DNA of 64,000 nucleotides from Apodospora peruviana (taxonomy: Eukaryota > Ascomycota > Sordariomycetes > Sordariales > Lasiosphaeriaceae). A program made the translations under genes and the position numbers. Positions 55,573-64,000 of this stretch are shown here, piece by piece. The notes under the pieces are model-generated. The model saw nothing but the letters and a program-made list of their open reading frames with translations. It made no database searches and was not told the DNA's origin. How positions within the stretch are numbered: position 1 is the stretch's first letter; each line of letters starts with the position of its first letter. The DNA is taken from positions 1 through 64,000 of the forward strand of contig JAUEDM010000009.1 in assembly GCA_033439685.1 (NCBI GenBank), written 5' to 3'.

Positions 55573-55623
55573 ATTGACCAGGAAAGCAAAAGGCTTGGTT
55601 ATCTGGCAACGATTATCTTTCTG

Positions 55624-55644
55624 TTAGTAAATCTAGTTTAGTCA
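55624..55644. promoter_or_regulatory. bZIP/Yap-like heptamers upstream of simA
   Basis: TTAGTAA at 55624-55630 is the reverse complement of TTACTAA, a known Yap-type recognition site. TTAGTCA at 55638-55644 (TGACTAA in the simA direction) is a close relative. Another TTAGTCA lies at 56133-56139, about 80 bp before the racemase start. A bZIP protein is reported as the cyclosporin cluster regulator, so the sites are plausible. Those nearest simA lie only 52-72 bp from the ATG and may fall in the leader. Confidence 0.35.
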
Positions 55645-55898
55645 GTATGTACAGTTCATCTAATGAAGTTCTTGCAGCAGCTGTAATTTGCGATTTCGAA
55701 TGGCTGGTTGCTGAGTTGCGGCGAGTCCGGGTTTGTGCTGCCACCACAGGTGTAAGTGGCTCGTAGGTCAAGTTTTCCGACAGTATCGTTGCACGACACC
55801 GAAATCTGTGTCCAATAAAGAGTGTATCTCTTGATTCTTTGTTGGTTCTTTTTCTTTTTTTTTTTTCTTTTTTTGGCGAATTCGAAGAGATGTTCCAG

Positions 55899-56011
55899 TA
55901 AAGAGTAAGTGACTGAAGGAACAGAGTTCAGTTTGCTGTCAGTAGATGGATGGAATAAAGATTAAGTGACTGAAGGAACAGAGTTCAGTTTGCTGTCAGT
56001 AGATGGATGGA
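55899..56011. repeat. Tandem 57-bp direct duplication in the shared promoter
   Basis: Copies 55899-55954 and 55956-56011 run with a period of 57 bp and differ at a single base (55905 G versus 55962 T). Each copy contains GTGACTGA, an AP-1-like half site, and ends in GATGGATGGA. Near-identity suggests a recent duplication. Confidence 0.95.
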
Positions 56012-56219
56012 GACCTGCAGGGTAATCTGACAGCTCAGGGGACTGCCTCCTTCGGGTTTCCACATATTCCAGGCTATGCTACTCCTTCTACTCCATATTA
56101 GCTCGTCGATAATCCCTGAGGTACTCGAAACTTTAGTCAGACTGTGGACCCATATTGCTCATATCTGGAGGCCATCCCAGCCGATTCTCCTACACTCTTC
56201 TCGCCAGATTCACATCACC

Positions 56220-57457
56220 ATGAAGACTTGCCCAACACTGAATTCCAAGACAGGTCACTGGGGAGATCCCATGCTCACGGGCTCAGCCTTTGATTTCAGG
56301 AGTAAGTTATCAAATCGATTCTTTGTGATTGTCTTATCCTATCCTTACGTAAATGTGACCGGAACTGACAGCTATCTGATATTGCAGGCGATGCTATTAC
56401 TACACCATCCCATAGGATGCTGGAAGCAATCGCCCGGGCCACGCTCAATGATGATGTCTATGGCGAGGACCAGCTAACACGGTCCTTCGAAGAGCACATG
56501 GCGAATATCTGCGGCAAAGAAGCAGCTCTATTTGTGGTATCCGGGACCATGGCCAACCAGATTGCCTTGGGAGCACTCTCACGACGATGCACAGGTGTAC
56601 TAGCAGATGCTACTTCTCATATCGTACATTTTGAGGCTGGTGGCCTTGCTGGTCTCTCCGGGGCATCCATCCAGCCCGTTCGGCCGGCGAATGGGCAATT
56701 TCTCACTCTTGATGATGTGGAACGACACGCAGTGACCACCAACATGATAGAACGGTTACCCACAAGCATCATCAGCCTCGAGAACACAGCTCACGGCAGC
56801 GTAATCCCACTACAGGAGCTCCGCAAGATGAAAGCTTGGGCCGACAAGCAGGAGATCGCCATTCACATCGACGGTGCGCGCATATGGCACGCCGTGGCAG
56901 GCGGGGGCGGTACTCTTAAGGAGATCGCGGCCTGCTGCGACGTGATGACCCTATCCTTTGGTAAAGCGCTCGCAGCACCAATAGGATCGGTCATCGTGGG
57001 CCCGAGGGACCTTATAGCAAGGGCGAGAAGACTGCGTCAGAGCATCGGCGGCGGCGTCCGCAAGTCTGGGGCTATCGTGGCTGCAGCTCGGCAGGCCATG
57101 ATAGAGAATTTTGGTCCTGGCGATGTCGACACACGGGGCATCATCCAGCGAACACATGACTTGGCGAAAGCGGTGGCCAACATGTGGACCTCCAGGGGTG
57201 GTCTGCTTCTTCGCCCGGTGATGACGAACCTTGTCTGGCTCGACTTGAAGAGCGCTGGTCTCAACAAGTCCAGACTGGATACGGCTGCTCAACACCGTGA
57301 CATACGCATCAGGGCACCACGCATCGTGCTGCATCACCAGATATCAGCCGATGCTATGCGACAACTGGAGGCGGTATTCGAGGAGGTGTTAGAGAAAATG
57401 ACAAGTCAGAGTCCTTTACGGTCAAGAGTGCAGCGAGCAGTTCTAGAACGCCTTTAG
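56220..57457 (+). CDS. simB: PLP-dependent alanine racemase of the threonine-aldolase fold (SimB/ToxG type)
   Basis: Expected to make D-Ala, which SimA module 1 needs because the synthetase has no epimerase. ToxG of the HC-toxin pathway is the known precedent. The ATG at 56220 has a good context (CACC before it). Exon 1 is 56220-56301, a standard intron (GTAAGT...GCAG) spans 56302-56387, and exon 2 is 56388-57457, giving 383 aa. Joining the exons creates FDFRSDAIT, the conserved start of the family. Further motifs are DDVYGED, the cofactor-pocket segment HIDGARIWHAV and the presumed PLP-lysine segment SFGKALAAPIGS. Family members usually read S-x-S-K-G there, so Gly before Lys and Ala after it are variations. 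True L-threonine aldolase activity cannot be excluded from sequence alone. It is transcribed away from simA, with which it probably shares its promoter. Confidence 0.9.
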
Positions 57458-58843
57458 TTGAAGCAGACACCCGGAATTAGGTCATTTCTGTTGGGCCATA
57501 TTCCATGGATCGAGGAGGTGCTGGTTATCTGGGGTTCGCTGTCAAGGTTTCTAAGTCCTCAAGGGATGGAGAAGGGTAGAGAATAGATAGGCAGTACTTG
57601 AGCACATATGGTATTTCATCCATCCTTCAATGGCCTTGCTTATGGGCAAGATCAGCTATAACCCATAAGCATCGAGTCGCACGTGTTGTTTCTATTTTTA
57701 GTCACCGTGCTTCTCTCGGCCCCGGAAGCTTAGACCATCGCGCCGCGAGACATTATCCGTGCTTGACAGAATTTGCTAAATCAGCCAAGACTCCCAAGAT
57801 TGAACCCGCCCCTCTTTACTTGTCTCTTCGGTCGCGTGGGGGGTAGATATGGAGTAAACACAAGGTGCCCTTCCACCTATGCTGACCTATTCTGTGCATT
57901 TCAGAGGGCGATGCATGCCTCTCTCAGAGCTTCCAGGAATATTCTTCTTGTGGAACTCATCGCTGATTTGGAATCGACGAGAGTCAACCGTAGGTTCTGC
58001 ACCGAGTAGACACGATGGTCAACAGAACAGAGCCGCTCCACGGCGGACCTATCCGGACAACCCTTGAAACATGTCGCAGCAGCGACGAGTTTCTATAAGC
58101 ACAACACCATCAACTAGTTGTATAAATGTTTCTAAGTTTTTGACCACTTATACCTTTCCCGGACTCGAATGATAAGACTAGCGCGACACCTCATCCGTCT
58201 CGCCAGACGGAATGTGTAGCCACCTGCACGGGGGGCAAGTGAGCGCTCAGTAATAGGACGATCCGTTAAGCACAAGATGGATCAAACTTATTGTGTTGCG
58301 GCGACCCTTTCGTATCCCTTTCCCTTGAAGGTGATAGCAAGCCTCACGCGGGAATAGACTTGGTCCAGAATGGTCAGCCACCGCTTCTCTGGCGGGCTTG
58401 GAACTTGCCGGTGCAGGAAGAAATAAAGATGGGAAAAGACTGAAGAAAAGAACAGGGAAAAGAGGGGGGAAAGTTGGGGTATTCTGGTTGTTCGTTGAAG
58501 AAGGGTTGGATTGGAATGGTTTGCTGGAGACCGTGCCTGGAACTCCTACACCATTCACTCATCGTGTATACAGATATCGGTAAGAGAAAGTCAGATATAA
58601 TAAACAGATATAACTCGTAAGCAACAAATGAATGAGTAGACGAGATTTCGGCCAGTAATACCAATATCTGAACGGTATCAGAGTGCCGCCTCCCTCCTTG
58701 AGGAGCGGTTGTCTCAGTGCCGTCTCCCTTTTCTTTACCGCGCCACCTTTGCGGCCTCGCTCCCCCACTGGTTAGGGTGTCTGCGTCCTCCGAGTCCTGC
58801 CTTGTCATCATCTCCTTTGCTCCAGCCTGGTTTTCCTACCTCT
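57458..58843. other. Spacer right of the racemase, no intact gene
   Basis: No open frame here has recognisable protein features. The part from about 58250 may be the 3' end of the LINE relic, since it follows that relic's coding remnant on the minus strand. No cyclosporin accessory gene is present. Confidence 0.5.
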
Positions 58844-59235
58844 CTACTTATGATACTCAGTCTGTGTAACTGTTCCTACAGTGGCAATTTGGGTACCCAT
58901 TCTCTGACTCCGGCTCCTTTGTGCCCTTTTACCATGACGAACTTGTACAGTTCGTCCTCGGTGTTGGTTTCGTAGTTTCGTTTTATCTTTCTGGTCATGT
59001 CCCGGTTTGTCGGGCAGACTGTGGGGTGGCCGGGCTCGTTGACCGTCCCGCACTGGCACTTTGGTGTGTCCGCGTTTATCATTGCCCTCTCGTAGTACGA
59101 GGCGAACCTTCCGTGTCCCGTCCGGTGGGCCACGACCTGTGCCATGTAGCTTTCTTGCAAACTGTCCTCCGATTTTGGCCGCCTCCAAGGTGTCTTATTA
59201 TCAGAACTAAGCCCACTCCCTACCCCCACCGACAT
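58844..59235 (-). mobile_element. 5'-truncated relic of a Tad-like LINE retrotransposon
   Basis: The minus strand at about 59170-59035 encodes RTGHGRFASYYERA followed by a Cys-x-Cys-Gly segment. This block is typical of the end of the reverse transcriptase/RNase H polyprotein of fungal Tad-clade LINEs (a TGHG-x-F-x-x-Y-x-x-R stretch, then a small Cys-rich zinc motif). Nothing of the polymerase domain remains, and the frame breaks downstream, so this is a dead fragment. The exact ends are not visible. Confidence 0.6.
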
Positions 59236-59738
59236 AACCCTGTTGCCACATCAAACTTCTGGATTACCGACCATAGTTTTTATTTTCTAGGAATAAACTC
59301 TTGGTTCTTTTCGCCACCGCTACTTATCTCTGGCTTTCTATTGCTATCTTTATACATCCAGAGGGTTATTTTAGCCAAAGTGTTACCGAAAGATCACATG
59401 ATAGGCAATTGCTTTGTTGCATATCTCTTGTAGGTCGTTGCGTAAAAGTTCTCATGCTGAAATACACTACCGGTGACCCTACTGGTGCCGGAAGATACTG
59501 TGTCGCTCGGAAGCAGACATGTTCCTCTCCGTAAGAAATTGGTGTGATAATAAACCTTGCCACTGGATTTGTCAGATTTGCCACGAGTATTGTCACGATG
59601 TATAGGTATAACAGATGGATCTCTGGCGAAAAGAGCAACATGAAGTGTTGGGTGAAGGAAATGTATTATGCTTATCCTTGACCTCCTGAGACGCAGAAAT
59701 GGACGAGCTCTTATAGGACCGAGTCTCAAGAAGACAGC
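59236..59738. other. Spacer between LINE relic and HET remnant
   Basis: No coding feature recognised. The last ~70 bases are open in the frame of the HET remnant but lack an ATG, so the true start of that gene is lost or unresolved. Confidence 0.45.
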
Positions 59739-61739
59739 GTGGCTATAGAATCTTTTAGATACAACTGGGGGCTGCTTGACTTGCAGAGAAATGGAGAGAT
59801 ATCTCCAAGTTCCGCGTCTTCCGTCCCTACCACAGGCCAGGTCCCGGTCAAGCATCATCGCCTTGCTATCGGGACAAAATGCGATAACTTCATCCAAGTT
59901 AACGACAATCTGTGTCATTTCCTCACCGAGTTCCAGCGCCGCCTGAGCTCCCACACTCTATTCGATGAGCAGCAGAATCAGCTTGGTTTTGTCTGGGTCG
60001 ACGGCATCTGTATCAACCAAGGCAACGTCGATGAGGTTAGTCAGCAAGTCGGCATGATGCACCGAATCTACTCGCAAGCTTATAAGGCTCTCGTGTGGCT
60101 AGGTCGGGACGAACGGCAGGAGATGAAATAGGTACAGGAATTCCTAAGCAAAGCTGAGAATCTTGAAGAGAGGTTGCGCGTTGCCATTAAGGAGATAAGG
60201 AAAACTCCCGGCAAGCACATCGAGGTTGGATGAAATAATCTTTACCGCGGTTCTCGCACAAGCCGGCATACCACCTTATCAAGACACAAGGTGGGGTATC
60301 TTGCTGGCGTTCTACACAAGATCTTTGTTTCGTCGTCTCTGGGTTGTCCAGGCGCTAGCCAGGGAGCTGGATGTTTGGTGCGGCCCTATTCCTTCAAGTG
60401 GAGATCAATTCGGACATTCGCCATGGTGCTATCTAGAACTGGTATGTTAGCCTCTCTGAAAACAATCCATGTATCAAAGGAGAACCGTCTGCATCGGGGA
60501 AGCCTCTACTCTCATATGCTCGGGTTTATCCGGGACTGGTGCGTCGGAGGCACCATCTCCGCTTCGGTCCTAAAGACCTACAATCTTGTTACAGGCAGTA
60601 AGCACTATGATACTTCTCTGACCTACGCTCTGCTTGTCTACACATCAACCTTCGTTACAACAGGTCCCCTGAACAAGATCTTTGGCACCCTCGGCCTACC
60701 GCGGAAGTTGACCGGGGGACCAAGCGCGCCTCCGGATGCGGACTACTGTTTGGATGTACACAGGCTCTTTAGGGAAACGACTAAGAGAATCATATCGGAT
60801 ACGAACTGTCTTGGGATTCTGGCTTTGATGACATGTCCCATAGGTCATTGGAGTCTCCTTTCTTGGGTTCCTGATTCGAGTGGATCGGCGTTTCACCGTA
60901 TGGCCCTAAAAGAGGACGCCAACTTTAACGCCTCTGGCTGTCTTTATTCAAAGGGACACAGAGGTTCAAGCAAGGTGAAATTCATCGGCTCTATTAAGAC
61001 AGGCTTCACCGGGCCGTCAAATTGTCGTTGTGCAACATAAGAGCGAGCACCTCCATACATTTGTAGACTGTTAGAATAGCTTTGAAGCTAGTATTAAGCT
61101 TGTATTAGGGCTAGAAAGACAAGGGTCATATCCCCTCACCCAGGAGCCCGCTATCGACGCTCCATAGAATACAATGATACTCGGAGAAGACCAGTGGAAC
61201 GACCCCGACGGATTCACTCTTCGCGAGTTATTCTGTACGTTATGGCTCATAAGACACACAGAACTCGCCCTAGCTCATCTTCGCAAAGAGACGGAGCCTG
61301 TCGAGAAATTTTGCACAGACACCATCCCCAACATGGAGACACTCGTGCAGACAAGATGGGCTGGCACAGAATCGTTACCTGGTCACGGAGATATCATACG
61401 CGCGCAGTCTTGGACCTGGTGACTCTTGCGGGCGATAGGTTTCGCGAAATTCGCAGACTCATGATTCGAGCAACGCCATATTTTCTCCGGGTGCAAAGGT
61501 GGGCCTACCACCGTGTGCTCTTCAGCACAAAAGAAGGAAGTTACCTCGGGTTTGGGCACGAGGCTGTACAGCCAGGTGATGAAGTATACATTACATCATT
61601 GGCACCTGTGCCATTCGTTCTTCGCCCGCTAGGGAGAACCGTCGAGACCAACTTACACGAGGCACGTTACTTGTTCATTGGCGAGTTTCATGTACACGGC
61701 GTGATACATGGCGACCTATTTGAGCGCGATGCCCAATAA
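59739..61739 (+). pseudogene. Decayed HET-domain (heterokaryon incompatibility) gene
   Basis: HET-domain proteins take part in fungal non-self recognition. The core HET motif WVDGICINQ lies near 60000, followed by a match to the usual QVGMMHRIYSQA segment and then VWLGRDE. The next conserved block, RRLWVVQ, is near 60340 but in a different frame. The typical C-terminal signature, with a glycine-rich turn, QPGDEVY, PFVLRPLG and GEFHVHGV, lies at about 61550-61700 in a third position. Breaks: a TAG at 60129-60131, a frame change between there and 60226, stops at 61040, and a frame change at about 61330-61420. A 38-nt GT-AG segment (60442-60479) would restore one junction but is shorter than usual fungal introns. 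The N-terminal part of the HET domain is missing. I judge it non-functional. Confidence 0.75.
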
Positions 61740-61948
61740 TCAACTTGGAAGAGGGTATGGCTGGAATGAAGATGTTGACGGCTAATTTTCTTTTGGTTGT
61801 ACTCGCCTTTCCTCCATTCAAATTACACAGAAGCTATGGATTGCGGAATTTGGTATTCCCTAGTGTCATTCTCTCAACTATGTATGAAGGAATGAGCTCC
61901 GCATGCTTTGAGGAGAGAATATTTTTCTGGCTGAAGCTTATACAAGAC

Positions 61949-62598
61949 CTAGTGTTCTGTCAGTTCCTTGGCCTGTCCGGACCAGATAGCCTGCAAATTC
62001 CCCTCGCTATCCACAAAGCGGGCAAAGAAACCCATACTCCCTCCCGAGATGGCCGTTTTAGGGCTGCCACACCACTTATCAGCACATTACATCACATCAC
62101 ATCACTCATCTACTCACAGGTTGTCAACACAAGCGACCATGACACTTACACATGAACCCTCCCACCAGCCGACTCGACCTTCCCCAGCGTCTCATCGATG
62201 CTCTCGACCATGTAATACGCCAGCCTGGGCCTCTTGTGGATATTGGCCGGGCCCGCGACACGCGCCAGGCTCGAGTCGTCGGACACCTTGACGAAGGCGC
62301 CATTGAGACGCAGACCTTTGCTGAAGAAATGCACCACGTCGATGCCTGGCAGAGGGCCCGGCGTAATAACAGAGGCTGCAGGCTTGGCGTCTTCGGTCTG
62401 CCAATCTAGCACGGCGCGGTAAAAGGCCACGGCGCGGCTGATGTCGGTGACGGGGATTTCGACCCAGCAGATCTCGCCGGGGGAGGGGCGCTAAATGATA
62501 TGACGCGGGAATTGCCAGTTATTTCGGTTAGCGATGAAAGGGGTGCATGGAATTAGTGTGATGAGACTTGCGTTGGAGGACTCGCCGTCTGGTGACAT
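61949..62598 (-). CDS. VOC/glyoxalase-family protein
   Basis: Small metal-dependent fold of the vicinal oxygen chelate superfamily; the substrate cannot be told from sequence. The main exon (62490 to 62150) has EICWVEIPVTDISRAVAFYR, the usual first strand and helix, and ends ...AGGRVHV. An 86-nt intron (62064-62149, GTAAGT...GCAG) leads to the last exon (62063-61949), which carries the family ending GFFARFVDSEGN, then IWSG, and a TAG stop. An upstream intron is indicated by TTTAG at 62491-62495 and a GCTAAC branch point. The first exon and start are not certain: the ATG at 62598 is nearest but needs a weak GTCTCA donor and does not match the phase, while another frame through the same bases does. 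It converges on the HET remnant and is probably unrelated to simA. Confidence 0.8.
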
Positions 62599-63584
62599 GG
62601 TCTGGACGCGTAGCCTTTGGATTGACCTTGGGCTTTTCCCTTGTCCTGGGCTTGGAAGTTGATAGGTTGGGAAATATGAGTTTCTGTTCGGAATATTTGG
62701 AGACTATGAGCTAATTGTGTCTGGTAATTTGAGGATGGGACAGCTTTATAGACGACGGGATGAGACTTGGCTGGACTGCGACTCCGCAAAGCTGTGATCA
62801 TGGAACACTGGCCGCCACTTTTCGCCTATTGCCATCAGGAAGAGGCATGTCGGGTCATCAACCCTCCCTAGCTCCTTGCGATACATAAGGCATGTCTGCA
62901 ATATCCTTGATGATGCATCAGGAATTCCAGTTTCAAGCATCATTCAGTATTGCTGCCTGATACGTATGTGGCTTGCCTGCCAGCAAATACCATCAAGGGC
63001 TGCTTCACTTGGACGTTTGTCGCTCTGCACCTGACTTCGTGTTGGGTTCGTGTCCTCTGTGGCTGCATATGACGCTTTCTGATTGGATGCGTGGAACTCG
63101 GCGCGTTGCAAACATTGGGATATTCAACCCTCGGGAATCCCAGCCTTATCAGGCACTGGCACCGTGAACAGATCATTATCAAAGCCAATTTTTACAACAT
63201 ACCTGGTAATCAGGGCAGCTCTTTTAACCGGCTGATCGTTTACAAATTCGTTCAACCGCCATCCAGGTTTTCCTGAGGTGAATAGATTGTGTCATACTAT
63301 CCAACCTCAGCATCGGCCATCATCTCCTCGGGTCTCTAGTAATCGTGGTCTTTACGTAACAGTTTGGTTTCATTTTCATTTCTCAATTTCCTTGTGTATC
63401 CCACCACAGTTTCCCTCTTGGAATTCACATGACGTCAGTTCGGTTTTGCGCCCGTCAAGTGCCCCGTCGGATGGATAGTATTAGGTAGATAAAATGGGTG
63501 AGCTTTCCAATCTCTTCGAAGCAGAAGGTTTTCTTGTCGTAAACGAAAAACCTGAACGATGAAAGTACAGGTATCTATCCAGGC
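62599..63584. other. Spacer, no recognised gene
   Basis: A minus-strand frame at 62943-62746 has a few residues with coding-like composition but no family I recognise and no splice partner. Otherwise I see nothing here. Confidence 0.4.
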
Positions 63585-63990
63585 TTAGCACTTCCTCCCA
63601 ACCATAGCCAAAGAAGACCTGAACAGCGAATCACTCATCGAATTACCTACCTTAACCATGAGCCAGAAGTTTGCTTTTTCTTGGGAGGCTTGCTTGCCGC
63701 CGCCGTTGGAGCCATCCCGCTTGAAGAAGTGACATCTGACTCCGCCGAAGTAGGAGCGGCCATCCAGGTAGGTCAAGCTTGCGATGCCGCCGATGTAGGT
63801 GATTTCTTCAATGGCGTTGACAGAGGTTGTCGCTGCGACGCCGGGTCTGGCCGGGGGCATCTGCTACCGCCTGTTCCCGGTCCTGTTGCAGATTCCAGTT
63901 TTCTTCTTTCAACTCTCTTGCGAGTCGGTATTCGTCCAACCATCCCGTGGTGAGAAGCCAGTTGACTATTGCTACAGCGTCTTTATGGTG
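63585..63990 (-). other. Possible gene fragment at the right edge
   Basis: Two minus-strand blocks have protein-like composition: one about 63975-63870, amphipathic, starting AIVNWLLTTGWLDEYRLA, and one about 63825-63660 containing NAIEEITYIGGIASLTYLDG. They are in different frames and could be exons of an unrecognised gene or a decayed gene. No function can be given. Confidence 0.25.
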
Positions 63991-64000
63991 TCACGAACCA

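Larger units (their letters stand above)
55573..56219. promoter_or_regulatory. Shared promoter region of simA and the alanine racemase gene
   Basis: The two start codons are 648 bp apart and face away from each other, so one intergenic region should control both. It contains a long pyrimidine tract on the plus strand (55846-55874), a tandem 57-bp duplication and bZIP-type heptamers, each listed separately. A CCAAT occurs at about 55813. I see no clear TATA box for either gene. Confidence 0.7.

Noticed and set aside
10700..55500. More than a hundred open frames of 60-250 codons on both strands within simA
   Set aside because: They are alternate-frame readings of NRPS domains with no conserved motifs of their own.
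9622..55572. Epimerase, thioesterase or ketoreductase domains
   Set aside because: After each A or M domain the chain passes directly to a carrier and the next C domain. The end is a CT domain; no GxSxG thioesterase motif follows.
9622..55572. Enniatin, beauvericin or PF1022-type synthetase
   Set aside because: Those have two modules with tandem carriers; here eleven modules and the cyclosporin code order are seen.
56417..57457. Racemase starting at the ATG at 56417
   Set aside because: This would drop the conserved FDFRSD start. Splicing of 56302-56387 joins a 27-codon first exon in frame.
58374..58811. Minus-strand frame of 145 codons right of the racemase
   Set aside because: Low-complexity, no family features; more likely non-coding 3' sequence of the LINE relic.
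1..64000. tRNA, rRNA or CRISPR features
   Set aside because: No cloverleaf, rRNA-like segment or spaced direct repeats were recognised by eye. The only tandem arrays are the simA minisatellite and the promoter duplication.

Overview
This is fungal DNA, most likely from a filamentous ascomycete of the order Hypocreales. The small genes have short spliceosomal introns (65-86 nt, GTRNGY donors, CTAAC-like branch points). The window also carries typical fungal families: a NACHT-ankyrin STAND protein, a HET protein and a Tad-like LINE. It is dominated by one uninterrupted minus-strand reading frame of 15,316 codons (55572 down to 9622).

That frame encodes a cyclosporin synthetase (SimA type). I count eleven modules plus a terminal condensation-like domain. 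N-methyltransferase (M) domains lie inside the A domains of modules 2, 3, 4, 5, 7, 8 and 10 only. This is exactly the N-methylation pattern of cyclosporin A. The ten-residue adenylation codes I read follow the cyclosporin order: D-Ala, MeLeu, MeLeu, MeVal, MeBmt, Abu, Sar, MeLeu, Val, MeLeu, Ala. There is no thioesterase and no epimerase domain. Release and cyclisation would fall to the terminal CT domain, and D-Ala must arrive ready-made. The divergent neighbour at 56220-57457 supplies it: a PLP enzyme of the threonine-aldolase fold, like the alanine racemases ToxG and SimB. The published Tolypocladium inflatum enzyme is, from memory, 15,281 aa and similar but not identical, so this may be another strain or another cyclosporin-producing species.

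Layout. 1-2701: a multi-pass membrane protein gene (minus strand, cut by the window edge). 2.7-4.8 kb: spacer with a probable transcription-factor remnant. 4.8-8.3 kb: a decayed NACHT-ankyrin gene (minus). 8.3-9.6 kb: spacer. 9.6-55.6 kb: simA. 55.6-56.2 kb: bidirectional promoter with a 57-bp tandem duplication and bZIP-like motifs. 56.2-57.5 kb: simB-type racemase (plus). 58.8-59.2 kb: LINE relic. 59.7-61.7 kb: decayed HET gene (plus). 61.9-62.6 kb: glyoxalase/VOC gene (minus). 62.6-64 kb: mostly featureless, with a possible gene fragment at the right edge.

The most notable point of context is what is missing. The polyketide synthase for Bmt, the P450, aminotransferase, cyclophilin, transporter and bZIP regulator expected of a cyclosporin cluster do not appear in the 9.6 kb left of simA or the 6.5 kb right of simB. 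The core pair sits between decayed allorecognition-type genes, so the pathway is either split or continues outside the window.
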